DNA of 18,381 bases from CAVONV01 sp963697355 (GCA_963697355.1 CAVONV010000024.1:1-18381); one strand, 5' to 3'; positions 1-7,634 are shown, counted from the stretch's first letter. Translations and numbers: made by a program. The notes: generated from the sequence alone by a model not told the origin.

Positions 1-302
1 TTTTGTAGCGAACGTCACCGGCGGGAGCGCATCTCGGTCATACCGTCGCGCGTGTAAGCGACAGAGCACATGTTCCCTCTCGGCTCACCATTTCGGCGTC
101 GAAGAACGAGCTTCTCGGTGTCGCGGTGTAGCGTATCTTCTTGTCGCCGATGCGGACACTATGTTGCGTCTCTCGATTTTCTCCTCGGCGAGAATGGGCT
201 TGTCGCTCTTGCTCTCTCCTCTTTGACCGCCGTCGGCTGCGCGACGGCCGCAGTGGTCACAAATGCAACGAGAACGAAAGTCAGCAGTATTCGTATTCGC
301 AT
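1..302 (-). pseudogene. N-terminal fragment of secreted S10 serine carboxypeptidase, frameshifted and cut by window edge
   Basis: Reading the minus strand from the ATG at 302, a GGAGG ribosome site (309-313, six bases from the ATG) precedes a Sec signal peptide (MRIRILLTFVLVAFVTTAAVAQ, cleavage expected at AVA|Q). The first frame stops at 159-161 after 47 codons. The next frame encodes HSVRIGDKKIRYTAT, the one after GNMCSVAYTRDGM, then RPVTFA, in the order expected for the start of peptidase family S10 proteins (substrate-side beta segment, then AYTxDG, then RPVTFAYNGGPGSS). At least four single-base frame changes are therefore needed within 302 bases. The catalytic Ser, Asp and His would lie beyond the edge. 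Either the gene is decayed or the consensus is poor at the contig end; I favour the latter because the residues remain conserved between breaks. It lies 65 bases downstream of the DAHP synthase on the same strand. The S10 assignment rests on motif memory only. Confidence 0.6.
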
Positions 303-367
303 GGGCTACCTCCTGGAGTGAATAAGAACGGGGAAGTCTAACATAGGTGGCTTCTTGGTTCCGGCGC

Positions 368-1207
368 TTACCCCGCGATCTCGGATGCTGAACATCTCGA
401 CCCGCTCGGCGAGCTCTTCCCTGGAGTGATGCAGCGCATCAGTTCCACGAAGTCAGGGAATCGGAGCGCTTGGGGGCCATCGCTCAATGCTCTTTCCGGG
501 TGGGGATGGATCTCGACCATCATGCCGTGTGGGCCGACGGCATGTGCGGCGAGAGCCAGAGAAGGCACGAGCTCCCGACGACCCGCTGCGTGCGACGGAT
601 CCACGATGATGGGAAGGTGGGTCATACGCTTCAGGATCGGAACCGCACCAAGATCGAGTGTGGCACGGGTTGAGGTCTCGAACGTTCGAATGCCTCGTTC
701 GCACAAGATCACCTGCTGGTTTCCATGGCCGAGAATGTACTCCGCGGCGTTCAGAAATTCGTCCAGAGTGGCCATCATCCCCCGCTTGAGAACAACGGGG
801 CAGCTGACCTGCCCGACGGCTTTCAACAGGCTGAAGTTCTGCATATTCCGGGCACCGATTTGAAGCACATCAGAGGCCTCGGCGATCCGTTCCACATCGT
901 CCGGCGACAGCACCTCCGTCACAACGGGGAGATCGAACTCGCGGCCGGCCTCGGCAAGAAGCTCGAGACCTTCGAAACCCAATCCCTGAAAGCTGTAGGG
1001 CGACGTTCTCGGCTTGAAGCACCCACCGCGAAGGATGTGCCCGCCGGCTTCTTTGACTTGGCGAGCGCAAGCCATGATTTGTTCGCGACTCTCTACCGCG
1101 CAAGGACCGGCAATCATTACGAAATCCGCACCGCCGATGGAGACACCGCGCACTTCAAGAACGGTATCCTTCGGCTTCGTTTCACGACTCGCCAACTTGT
1201 AGCTCAC
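368..1207 (-). CDS. aroF: 3-deoxy-7-phosphoheptulonate (DAHP) synthase, type I-beta
   Basis: This enzyme condenses phosphoenolpyruvate and erythrose-4-phosphate, the first step of the shikimate pathway, in the cytoplasm. The 279-residue protein shows AGPCAVES (33-40), LRGGCFKPRTSPYSFQG, IGARNMQNF, LKRGM, ILCERGIRTFE and VDPSHAAG. The four metal ligands of the family are visible as Cys36, His206, Glu232 and Asp243, spaced exactly as in the Thermotoga-type enzyme. It has no N-terminal ferredoxin-like/ACT regulatory domain, so it is the catalytic core only and probably not allosterically controlled by itself. The GTG start at 1207 overlaps the pheA stop by four bases (GTGA), which suggests translational coupling; no convincing ribosome site is seen. 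The last 20 or so residues (after ELMRC) do not look typical and may reflect a late frame error. Other symbols in use are aroG and aroA(G). Confidence 0.92.
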   Translation of the reverse strand: MSYKLASRETKPKDTVLEVRGVSIGGADFVMIAGPCAVESREQIMACARQVKEAGGHILRGGCFKPRTSPYSFQGLGFEGLELLAEAGREFDLPVVTEVLSPDDVERIAEASDVLQIGARNMQNFSLLKAVGQVSCPVVLKRGMMATLDEFLNAAEYILGHGNQQVILCERGIRTFETSTRATLDLGAVPILKRMTHLPIIVDPSHAAGRRELVPSLALAAHAVGPHGMMVEIHPHPERALSDGPQALRFPDFVELMRCITPGKSSPSGSRCSASEIAG

Positions 1208-2434
1208 TTTGGTCTGAAGTCTCGGCGCCGCCGGCAGTGATGCTTCGGGCTCACCTCGGACTTGGTCGGGGCGGCGTAGGCTTGAGGTGGTGGTGCGGTC
1301 TTGGTGCGTTCTTGCATCGGATAACTTCCGAGAACTTTGAGAAAAGCCGTCTCGTTTCTGAGCTCCTCCACCGCCTGTTCGACGTTGTCATCAGCGATGT
1401 TGCCCTCGAAGTCGAGGTAGAAGAGGTACTGGAACGGTTTGCCTGATCGGGGGCGGCTTTCGAGCTTCGTCATGTTCAGCCGGTGGCGATGCAACGCGTT
1501 AAGGGCTCTCAGTAGAGCACCTTCCTCGTGCGACGTGGCTAGGAGCAATGAGGTTTTGCAAGGGATCCTCTTGTCGACCGTCGTGGGTCTAGTCGACACG
1601 ATGAGGAATCGAGTGTAGTTTTCGTGCTGGTCGGCGAGATTTCGTTCGAGAACTTCGAGGCCATGCATCCTTCCGGCCTCCTCGCTGGCTATGGCGGCCT
1701 GTGTGGTGTCCCCGTCTTCCTTGACTTTCCGGACGGCCATCGCGGTGTCGGTGTAGGGCTCGATGCGACAACTCCCGAGTCCAGAAAGGAACTTGGTGCA
1801 CTGCGCCAAGGCTTCAGGGTGCGACAAAATGCGACGGATCGCGGCAACCGGTACGTTTATCGAGGCCAAGGAGACAGTGGTCGACCCGGAGGACTTCTTC
1901 TCCCACGATCGAGAGTGCCGATCTCTGAAGCAAGTCATACACCTTGTTGATGCTTCCTGCCGTCGTGTTCTCGATGGGGAGAAGAGCATAGTCGGCGATT
2001 CCTTCTTCCACGGCACCGACGGCTTCTTCGAAGGTGGTGCAACCGACCAGTTCGGTTTGGTCGAGATCTCGGGAGAAGAATTTCCGGGCCGCTATCTGGC
2101 TGTAGGCGCCATCGATACCTTGGTAGGCGACGCGCGTGAGGGCCCTTTCGACGGTGCCCTCGTTTTGAAGGTAATGCTCTTGAGATCGCAAGGAGTCGTC
2201 GATGATTTGGTGAAAGACGCGGGTCACAAAATGTGCGTCCAACTTCTTGGATTTCCCCATCTGGATCAAACGAGATAGAAGCTCCTCCTCGCGGCGAACA
2301 TTTCGAAGTGATGCGTTGGCATTGGCCTTTTCACTAATCACTTGGGAGATCAGCTCGCGTCGCGAAGCCAAATGCTCGATGAGACTCGAATCGAGGTCGT
2401 CGATCTGCTTGCGAAGTTGAGAAAGTTTGCTCAT
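1204..2434 (-). CDS. pheA: Bifunctional chorismate mutase / prephenate dehydratase (P-protein), one frame break
   Basis: Converts chorismate to prephenate and then phenylpyruvate on the Phe branch. From the ATG at 2434 (preceded by AAGGGGCG) the order is an AroQ-type mutase helix (RKQIDDLDSSLIEHLASRRE, residues 1-80), then a prephenate dehydratase domain (VAYQGIDGAYSQ, LLPIENTTAGSI, HCLLGL, and the catalytic NYTRF). A C-terminal ACT domain follows, with EEGALLRAL and ESRP, the Phe-binding motifs, so Phe feedback inhibition is expected. The frame changes once near 1850-1866: the upstream frame reads CLLGLDK and the downstream frame continues VPVAAIRRILSHPEALAQC, which aligns without loss, so a one-base indel is likely. 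An alternative upstream start at 2476 would lie inside the terminator hairpin and is rejected. About 409 residues after correction; the tail after the ACT domain is low-complexity. Expression is probably controlled by the attenuator just upstream. Confidence 0.93.
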
Positions 2435-2461
2435 TGTGTCGCCCCTTGTCGCTCGGTCAAC

Positions 2462-2497
2462 AAAAAAGCCCCGCAACCCTTTCAGGCTGCGGGGCTT
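2462..2497 (-). terminator. Intrinsic terminator (attenuator) in the pheA leader
   Basis: On the minus strand a perfect 10-base-pair stem (AAGCCCCGCA paired with TGCGGGGCTT, 2488-2497 with 2466-2475) has a 12-base loop and is followed directly by a run of six T (2462-2467). It sits between the leader peptide stop and the pheA ATG, 28 bases before the latter. Termination here would cut off pheA and aroF rather than end an upstream gene, because a promoter and leader ORF lie just upstream. Confidence 0.9.
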
Positions 2498-2515
2498 CTC
2501 TGACTTTGACTTAGT

Positions 2516-2605
2516 CTAGAAGGAGTCCCCGCTCCTTCCCATAAAAAAGAAGGCAAAGATCGCAACGCCGCTGGTCTGGTTCGTCGATGCAGTGCTCTTC
2601 TTCAT
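2516..2605 (-). CDS. pheL: Phenylalanine leader peptide (pheL-like)
   Basis: A 29-codon ORF begins at the ATG at 2605 and ends with TAG at 2516-2518. It contains IFAFFFMG: four Phe codons within five (2543-2557), plus a fifth Phe as the last residue before the stop. Enterobacterial PheL has a very similar FFFAFFF core. The ORF starts about 17 bases after the expected transcription start, is preceded by a purine-rich AAAGAAGAA, and is followed by the pause hairpin, the terminator and pheA. Stalling at the Phe run when charged tRNA-Phe is scarce would disturb the first hairpin. The residues outside the Phe run are not recognisable and are probably unconstrained. In this frame the ORF is too short for ordinary gene callers and was found by looking upstream of the terminator. 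Confidence 0.85.
   Translation of the reverse strand: MKKSTASTNQTSGVAIFAFFFMGRSGDSF
2519..2538 (-). promoter_or_regulatory. Leader pause hairpin and alternative antiterminator segment
   Basis: GAAGGAG and CTCCTTC form a perfect seven-base-pair stem around the loop CGGGGA (minus strand), starting four bases after the last codon of the Phe run. The GCGGGG inside it (2527-2532) is complementary to CCCCGC in the 5' arm of the terminator (2489-2494). The segment can therefore form either its own hairpin or an antiterminator, the arrangement needed for ribosome-controlled attenuation. The pairing is visible in the sequence; the switching is inferred. Confidence 0.65.
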
Positions 2606-2628
2606 GACGGTTCTTCTTTGAGGCACCC

Positions 2629-2656
2629 AGTATACGCCTCTCGGCTCCAAGGTCAA
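2629..2656 (-). promoter_or_regulatory. Sigma70-like promoter of the phe operon
   Basis: Minus-strand TTGACC (2651-2656) and TATACT (2629-2634) are separated by 16 bases, each a five-of-six match to the -35 and -10 consensus. Transcription would begin near 2621-2623, giving a short untranslated leader before the Phe leader peptide. It sits between the stop of the phosphoesterase gene (2701) and the leader ORF, so the phe operon has its own promoter. Confidence 0.75.
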
Positions 2657-2700
2657 GGATATCTTGATTAACATTGCGCGAACTTCGCCTGACCGGTCTT

Positions 2701-3870
2701 CTACGGATTCTCCGCCAAGGGGATGAACTCTCCGTCGTCGATATCGGTGCCGCGCACGTGGTAAAGGATGACTCCCGAGGGCAACTGCGGGTTGCGGTTG
2801 TTGGGCCTGCCAACGGCAGGGGCATTGTGGAAACGTGTCTCCACGCCCTCGAGCTCGAGTTTTTCTCTGTAGTGGATGTGGCCAGCCAGCGTGAGTGTGT
2901 GGTCAACATTGTTCAGGTGCTCGAGCGCTTCTTGAGCATTGGATACCGTGTGCCGATAGGTGCGTGCGCCGTCGATTTCAACGAAGCGGTCGTCGTCGAA
3001 GCCGATCATCGCCGAAGCCGCACTGAAAAACGGCATGTGGCCGAAAGTCACGACCGCACTTCCCTCGGGGACGCGAGACAGCTCTCGGTCCAGCCAATCG
3101 AGTTGGACCTTGTCCAAGTGCCCAAAGTACCAGAGGTCGTCGTAATCGACCGAGTTCAGCCCGATGAATCGCACCTGTCCGAACTGGAAGGAATAGTAAT
3201 CAGGTCCCAGAACCTTCCGGTACATCGTCTTGCCGTAGAGCGGATGGTCCTTTCCGACGATCGAGAGGTGTCGCTCGATGCCAAAGATCTCGTGATTGCC
3301 CGGGACGCTGTAGACGGGCACAGGAAAGTTCTCTATCTCGCGCCGATAGAGCTCGTACAGGGGACGAGCGACTTCCTCAGACACCCGCAGCGCATCATCA
3401 ATAAGATCGCCGGTGATCAGGACGAAGGACGGCTTCTTGTCTTCGACAATCCGCCGGAGTTGACGGAGGCGCGGCAGGTTTTTTTCGCTTAGGTGGGTGT
3501 CGGAAGCATGGATGAAGCTGAACTCTTCTTTAGCGGATACGGGCGCAAGGGCGAATTGGACACTTGTGGTGTCCCCTGCGTCAATCGCTTTCCAAAAAGG
3601 CCCCACCGCTCGGTGAGTCGCGGGCATACTGACGAATAGGATTCCGTAGCCTTGTCCCATATCGATTTCATAGGTACCGTCGCTTCCGGTCGCTATGCAG
3701 TCCACTTGGTTGGAGACGACGACTCCAGCAATACCGGGTTCTCCTGGATCCCTGCTACCGTTTCCGTTGACATCTTCGAAGACGACACCCCCAATCTTCG
3801 ATTGGCCCGATGCAGCCGGGGCGAGCACTGCTATCACAACTAATCCTGCGATGAAGACTCGATAGGTCAT
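2701..3870 (-). CDS. Secreted calcineurin-like metallophosphoesterase with SdrD-B-like N-terminal domain
   Basis: A 389-residue exported hydrolase. A Sec signal peptide covers residues 1-22 (ending AASG|Q). Residues 26-95 form a small beta domain of the SdrD-B/MetallophosN kind, with the calcium-loop-like FEDVNGNGSRDPGEPG. The catalytic domain follows and keeps all the dinuclear metal motifs: DTH (Asp124, His126), GDLIDD (Asp155), GNHE (Asn193, His194), GH at 277-278 and GHIH (His331, His333). The substrate cannot be read from the sequence; related proteins act on phosphomonoesters or phosphodiesters outside the membrane. The ATG at 3870 follows AGGAG by five bases. It begins 41 bases after cutC on the same strand and is probably in the same transcript. 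It ends 45 bases before the phe promoter. Confidence 0.9.
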   Translation of the reverse strand: MTYRVFIAGLVVIAVLAPAASGQSKIGGVVFEDVNGNGSRDPGEPGIAGVVVSNQVDCIATGSDGTYEIDMGQGYGILFVSMPATHRAVGPFWKAIDAGDTTSVQFALAPVSAKEEFSFIHASDTHLSEKNLPRLRQLRRIVEDKKPSFVLITGDLIDDALRVSEEVARPLYELYRREIENFPVPVYSVPGNHEIFGIERHLSIVGKDHPLYGKTMYRKVLGPDYYSFQFGQVRFIGLNSVDYDDLWYFGHLDKVQLDWLDRELSRVPEGSAVVTFGHMPFFSAASAMIGFDDDRFVEIDGARTYRHTVSNAQEALEHLNNVDHTLTLAGHIHYREKLELEGVETRFHNAPAVGRPNNRNPQLPSGVILYHVRGTDIDDGEFIPLAENP

Positions 3871-3911
3871 ACTGACTCCTGTTGTTCGTTGCCGAGTGAT
3901 GTTGTGGTGCC

Positions 3912-4664
3912 TTATTCGTTGAGCTTCGTTTTTCGCAGGAGCGCTCTCACGCGCTCCACATCCGTGACGTGACGAGCGTACTCCGGCGGTCTAAGCTCCC
4001 CACCCATGAACACGCGATCGTTCCGGAAGGTCATACCGCTCGAGACGGACTTGAAACCCGTTACGTGGAGCTCTCGAGCACCGGTTCGATCGATGATCTT
4101 GGAAATGTTCCTTTCGTTGATGTCGCCACAAGGGACGACGATGATGCGGTCGGCCGCTTTCTCGGCGAGATCGGCCAAGAGGTCGAGGCCGGCGAGCGCT
4201 GTCGCTTCTTGCCCTGAAGTCAAGACGCGCTCCGCACCGAGCTCGATGATGTCTTCAAGAGCTTCGTATGGGTCTCGTGCCATGTCGAACGCTCGATGAA
4301 ATGTCACGCTCATGGGTCGTGCCCGATCGATGAGCTCCGCCGTGGTCTCTTTGTCCACGCAGCCGTCTGCCGTCAACGTGCCAATCACGACGCCGTCAGC
4401 CCCAAGCGTTCTAACGGTCTCGACGTCCCGGAGCGCCGTTTCGTGCTCGAGTGTCGTGTAAAGAAAGTCGCCCCCTCTTGGACGCACGATGACATGCATC
4501 TTGATGTCGAGCTCTCGGCGGCACACCTCGATCGTCCCTCTGCTGGGGGTCAAGCCGCCTTCGAGGAGGGCCGAACAAAGCTCTACGCGATGAGCACCCC
4601 CGGCTTGTGCAGCAAGGGCGCCTTCAACGGAATCGACACAGACTTCCAGGACGGGCCGGCTCAT
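3912..4664 (-). CDS. cutC: CutC family protein (copper homeostasis family)
   Basis: A 250-residue TIM-barrel protein. The family signature segments are clear: LEVCVDSVEGALAAQAGGA, RVELCSALLEGGLTPS, VIVRPRGGDF, GADGVVIGTL, VTFHRAFD, RVLTSGQ and the C-terminal GMTFRNDRVF. CutC was named from copper-sensitive mutants, but its biochemical activity is not settled, so the copper role is family lore rather than something seen here. I chose the ATG at 4664 over the ATG at 4721 because the family begins at RPVLEVCVDS and because this ATG overlaps the stop of the upstream gene by one base (TGATG), with a GGGAG site in front. Translational coupling to the UbiB-like gene is therefore likely. Confidence 0.9.
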   Translation of the reverse strand: MSRPVLEVCVDSVEGALAAQAGGAHRVELCSALLEGGLTPSRGTIEVCRRELDIKMHVIVRPRGGDFLYTTLEHETALRDVETVRTLGADGVVIGTLTADGCVDKETTAELIDRARPMSVTFHRAFDMARDPYEALEDIIELGAERVLTSGQEATALAGLDLLADLAEKAADRIIVVPCGDINERNISKIIDRTGARELHVTGFKSVSSGMTFRNDRVFMGGELRPPEYARHVTDVERVRALLRKTKLNE

Positions 4665-6565
4665 CAAGGGTCTCCCTTCGCTTCTTTGCTTCCCGAGGAG
4701 TTTCCGGAGGACCGGAGCCATTTGAAGCTGATGCCGTACCAGATTCCCTTACCGAATGCCTTGAAGCCCCTACCGCATTTCCTCATTTGCACATCTTTGA
4801 CGTCTTCGTTCGATAACATGCTGCGATAACTGTGGGAGTTCCACGCCGGGAAATAGACCGTTTTCAGAAACCGTACGTGTAGCTCCTTCATCACCTGGCT
4901 CGACATACGGTCCATGATGTGCTTGTCTTGCTTGAACTCCGGATCGAGCTCCTGCAACATTCCGGAGATGGTGAGCTGGGACTTGATGAAGATTGTGGTC
5001 TCGTATCGGATGGAATACCCCTCTCGCGCCAATGCCGTGATGAGCTCGTTGAGCACGGCAAAAGCCTCTTCGCCCTGGTGCTTGGAAATGAGCTCCTCGA
5101 TTCGCTGGCGCATCGCCTGCCGTTCATCATCAGACCGAGGCTCCCAATCGACCAGTACACTAATGTTGTTCGTGAGGCGCTTGCCGTCCCGCAGGGTGAG
5201 ACCCAGCAGCAGTTGGGCGAGTTGTTCGCGGTCTCGGCGGGAAAACTCGGCACTGATCCCCCAGTCGAGAAGTGCGATGCGATAGGGATCCGAGCCGCCG
5301 TCGACCCCGTGGAACACGTTGCCTGCGTGCGGGTCACCGTGGAAGAGCGCTTGGTCTTGAGGCGAGAACAAAACGTCGTAAGTCAAGGCGTCACTGAGAC
5401 GGCGCGCGAGCTCGGCACGCTCCTTGGTTTGACCGGGAAAAGCTTCCGTGATTTTCGTGCCGTGGATGAACGTCATACAAGTAACGTTGGTGCTCGAGAA
5501 CGGATAGACCTCAGGGATGACGATATTCGGGTCCTTTTGGTAGTACTCACCGGCCCTAAGAAGGTTCCGCCGTTCGTCCGCAACGAGGATTTCACGAGAC
5601 AAAGCTTCGCGAATCTCTTTGAAAATCTCCACGAGGGGAGTGTCGCCAATCTTGTAAAAGTCATTGTGTTTCTCGAGATAGGCGAGGACGTCATCGATAA
5701 TCTGTAAATCCTCTTTGAGCGCGATGATCGCATAGGGTTTGAGAACTTTGCAGGCCGCCTCTCCAGGTTTGCCCGTCTCGGGGAACTCGAATTTGGCCCG
5801 AAGTACCGCCCCGACGCTCGCTTCGGCGAGGATCTTGCCTGAAAACTCGAGCTTGTATCGGTCGAACGTTTCCTTGTCGATCTCGGATTCGATCTGCGCC
5901 AGTACCGCTTCGTAGTTCATCGTGGAGAGAGAGTTCTCCACCGTTTGCAACGCGCGACGAATGTCGGGTGCGAAAATCTGGTTTCGGGCCAAAATTTGAG
6001 CCAGTTTCTGCAGGCTCGGTGTCTTGGCGATGAAGGCCAGAATGCGATCGCCGCGATCGGCGCCTGGCGGCAAATTCAATTGTTCTACGATGCGTTCGAT
6101 GAAACGTTCTTCGCTCAGGTGATCCAGGAACAACAAGAGAGAGTCATGGACAATGGGTGTCCAGTTCTGATACGACTCCGGCACGACTTCGAGAACGCGC
6201 GAACCGTGGAGAAACAACATCAAGATCTCAGGACGCCATCGTTCCCACTCGACCATCTCCAGAATTTGACGCACTTCCTGAACCGTCGTTTTCCGATCGG
6301 GCGTCGCTTGTGCCGATTGGAACAGTGCCATGGCACGGGCGCGCGTGTCTTCCGGAAGCTCAGCCATGATTTGGAGCAACAGGGCTCGTCCCGCTTCTTC
6401 GGGGTCGTAGCTCTTGTAGTGGTCAAGGGGTGTGGGAAGCTCGAGCTGCGCCCAGGCGGGGGCGCTGGCAAGCCACAAGAAGACACTGAGCCCCAGGAAA
6501 CAGAGGGTTTGGCGACACCTCGTGGGGCGAGTCCACAGCGGTTGTATTCTCAATGGAAGCGGCAT
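4664..6565 (-). CDS. UbiB/ABC1 (AarF) kinase-like protein with an apparent signal peptide
   Basis: A 633-residue member of the ABC1/UbiB atypical kinase family. Visible motifs are KLAQ (187-190, in place of the family KxGQ), EASVGAVLRA (248-257, nucleotide loop), the lysine in ACKVLKP (Lys273), FHGDPHAGN (408-416, catalytic loop with Asp411 and Asn416) and LLDWG (Asp434, metal-binding DFG equivalent). Residues 21-39 form a hydrophobic stretch ending ASAPAWA|Q, which reads as a Sec signal peptide or anchor, unusual for an ATP-dependent family that normally acts on the cytoplasmic face. The C-terminus ends in a charged tail instead of the usual paired membrane helices. The ATG at 6565 has only a weak AGG next to it. 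It begins 37 bases after the GH47 gene and couples to cutC by a TGATG overlap. The substrate is unknown; a quinone role is not supported by the neighbours. Confidence 0.85.
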   Translation of the reverse strand: MPLPLRIQPLWTRPTRCRQTLCFLGLSVFLWLASAPAWAQLELPTPLDHYKSYDPEEAGRALLLQIMAELPEDTRARAMALFQSAQATPDRKTTVQEVRQILEMVEWERWRPEILMLFLHGSRVLEVVPESYQNWTPIVHDSLLLFLDHLSEERFIERIVEQLNLPPGADRGDRILAFIAKTPSLQKLAQILARNQIFAPDIRRALQTVENSLSTMNYEAVLAQIESEIDKETFDRYKLEFSGKILAEASVGAVLRAKFEFPETGKPGEAACKVLKPYAIIALKEDLQIIDDVLAYLEKHNDFYKIGDTPLVEIFKEIREALSREILVADERRNLLRAGEYYQKDPNIVIPEVYPFSSTNVTCMTFIHGTKITEAFPGQTKERAELARRLSDALTYDVLFSPQDQALFHGDPHAGNVFHGVDGGSDPYRIALLDWGISAEFSRRDREQLAQLLLGLTLRDGKRLTNNISVLVDWEPRSDDERQAMRQRIEELISKHQGEEAFAVLNELITALAREGYSIRYETTIFIKSQLTISGMLQELDPEFKQDKHIMDRMSSQVMKELHVRFLKTVYFPAWNSHSYRSMLSNEDVKDVQMRKCGRGFKAFGKGIWYGISFKWLRSSGNSSGSKEAKGDP

Positions 6566-6602
6566 CCTAAATAAAATGACGGTTTGGTGTCAAGTCGAGC
6601 CA

Positions 6603-7634
6603 TTACCAGGTCTTGCGGATCGGATGCGCCTCGGTGTTGAAAATCGTTTCTTCGAACGGAAGGACGGAATTGGGGGCAAAAAGTAAAAAGGCATACTTCA
6701 GCGTTTCGGCAAGAAAGAAGCTCTCCATCTCGTCTCGTTTCTCCATGGTACGTACATCGCTTATGGCCGCAAAACCTGCCTCGACCTTGCAGTGCTCGAC
6801 GATATCCTCGAACATCGTCTTGCCCATCTTTAGGTAACGCGCATCGCCCGTAATCTGGTGCAGGTAGTAGGCGGATTCGATGTTTTCCGGTCGAAGCACG
6901 TAGCTTGATGTCAGAATCTCCATCTTTTCATATTCGATCTGCTCAGGCTCGATACCGAAAGTCGTCCACATCTTGAAGCAGGAATCTTGCAGGTTCCGGG
7001 CTCGTTCCAGGTCGCCCCCGAGTGCCAGCACGGCCGGCATGAAGGCGTCGAGCGCCCCAAACTGTCTGCGGATCCTTTCTCCCGTATCCATATCGACATG
7101 GGCATACCAGAAGCCTGTCTCCGTTGTGTCGGCGAGGTGGCGGTGGACGGCCGCAATGCTCGATTCCCACATGTGACGAAAATCGGCGTCATCGAACAGG
7201 ATGGCGGCTTTGAGCATGTACTCGTAGTAAGAGTCGATCCGGCCGCTGATATGACTTTCGCGGTTGACCCACTCGCCGTTCGTCACGTCGATGACCGTGC
7301 CGGGAAGGCCGATGGTGGAGTGCCGTTCGAAGACGGCGCGGTGGGCTCGCTTCGCGCGGTCGTAATAACGGTGATTGCCGGTGAGTCGGCTCAAGGTGCC
7401 GAGCTCGATGATGAGAGTGCCGATTTCGGCGGGGTTGTTCAAAGGGTCGCGAACGGCGCCGCTCCGCAAGTTCACGAAGCGATAGGGCATTCCAGTAGGT
7501 GTCTCGAAAGCGGGGAGAATCCGATCGGCTAGATCGCGAGCCAGCGTGAGGAAACGTTCATCGCCATCGAGTTGGTAGGCCGAAAGCAAGCCGCCCAGTA
7601 TGCGGATGTTGATCTCGAAAACCTGCACCTCCAT
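6603..7634 (-). CDS. GH47-type alpha-mannosidase, 5'-truncated
   Basis: The C-terminal two thirds or more of a glycoside hydrolase family 47 protein (alpha-1,2-mannosidase/EDEM-like). Conserved segments are FEINIRILGGLLSAY, LPAFETPTGMPY, ISGRIDSYYEYMLKA, RPENIESAYYLHQITGD, MESFFLAETLKYAFLLF and FNTEAHP, whose Thr coordinates the catalytic calcium in the family. Family similarity continues upstream of the ATG at 7634 to about 7667 (TQLENLSFDRDM), where a TGA (7668-7670) closes the frame. None of the three minus-strand frames beyond it shows the expected N-terminal part (the ALDTL-type region). The first 100 or so residues are missing, so the fragment is probably inactive. GH47 is best known from eukaryotes but does occur in bacteria. 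It is the first gene of a run with the UbiB-like protein and cutC. Confidence 0.8.
   Translation of the reverse strand: MEVQVFEINIRILGGLLSAYQLDGDERFLTLARDLADRILPAFETPTGMPYRFVNLRSGAVRDPLNNPAEIGTLIIELGTLSRLTGNHRYYDRAKRAHRAVFERHSTIGLPGTVIDVTNGEWVNRESHISGRIDSYYEYMLKAAILFDDADFRHMWESSIAAVHRHLADTTETGFWYAHVDMDTGERIRRQFGALDAFMPAVLALGGDLERARNLQDSCFKMWTTFGIEPEQIEYEKMEILTSSYVLRPENIESAYYLHQITGDARYLKMGKTMFEDIVEHCKVEAGFAAISDVRTMEKRDEMESFFLAETLKYAFLLFAPNSVLPFEETIFNTEAHPIRKTW

Noticed and set aside
70..341. Plus-strand ORFs of 83 and 66 residues at the left edge
   Set aside because: They are antisense to the S10 peptidase start, whose signal peptide and ribosome site are clear on the minus strand; the plus products are low-complexity Arg/Ser-rich.
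2511..2909. 132-residue minus-strand ORF across the phe leader
   Set aside because: Its frame is not that of the Phe leader peptide; it runs through the 3' part of the phosphoesterase and the promoter, so it is a shadow.
2674..3492. 272-residue plus-strand ORF
   Set aside because: Fully antisense to the metallophosphoesterase, which has all catalytic motifs; no plus-strand ribosome site or recognisable motif.
4919..5707. 262-residue plus-strand ORF
   Set aside because: Antisense to the UbiB-like gene and without family motifs.
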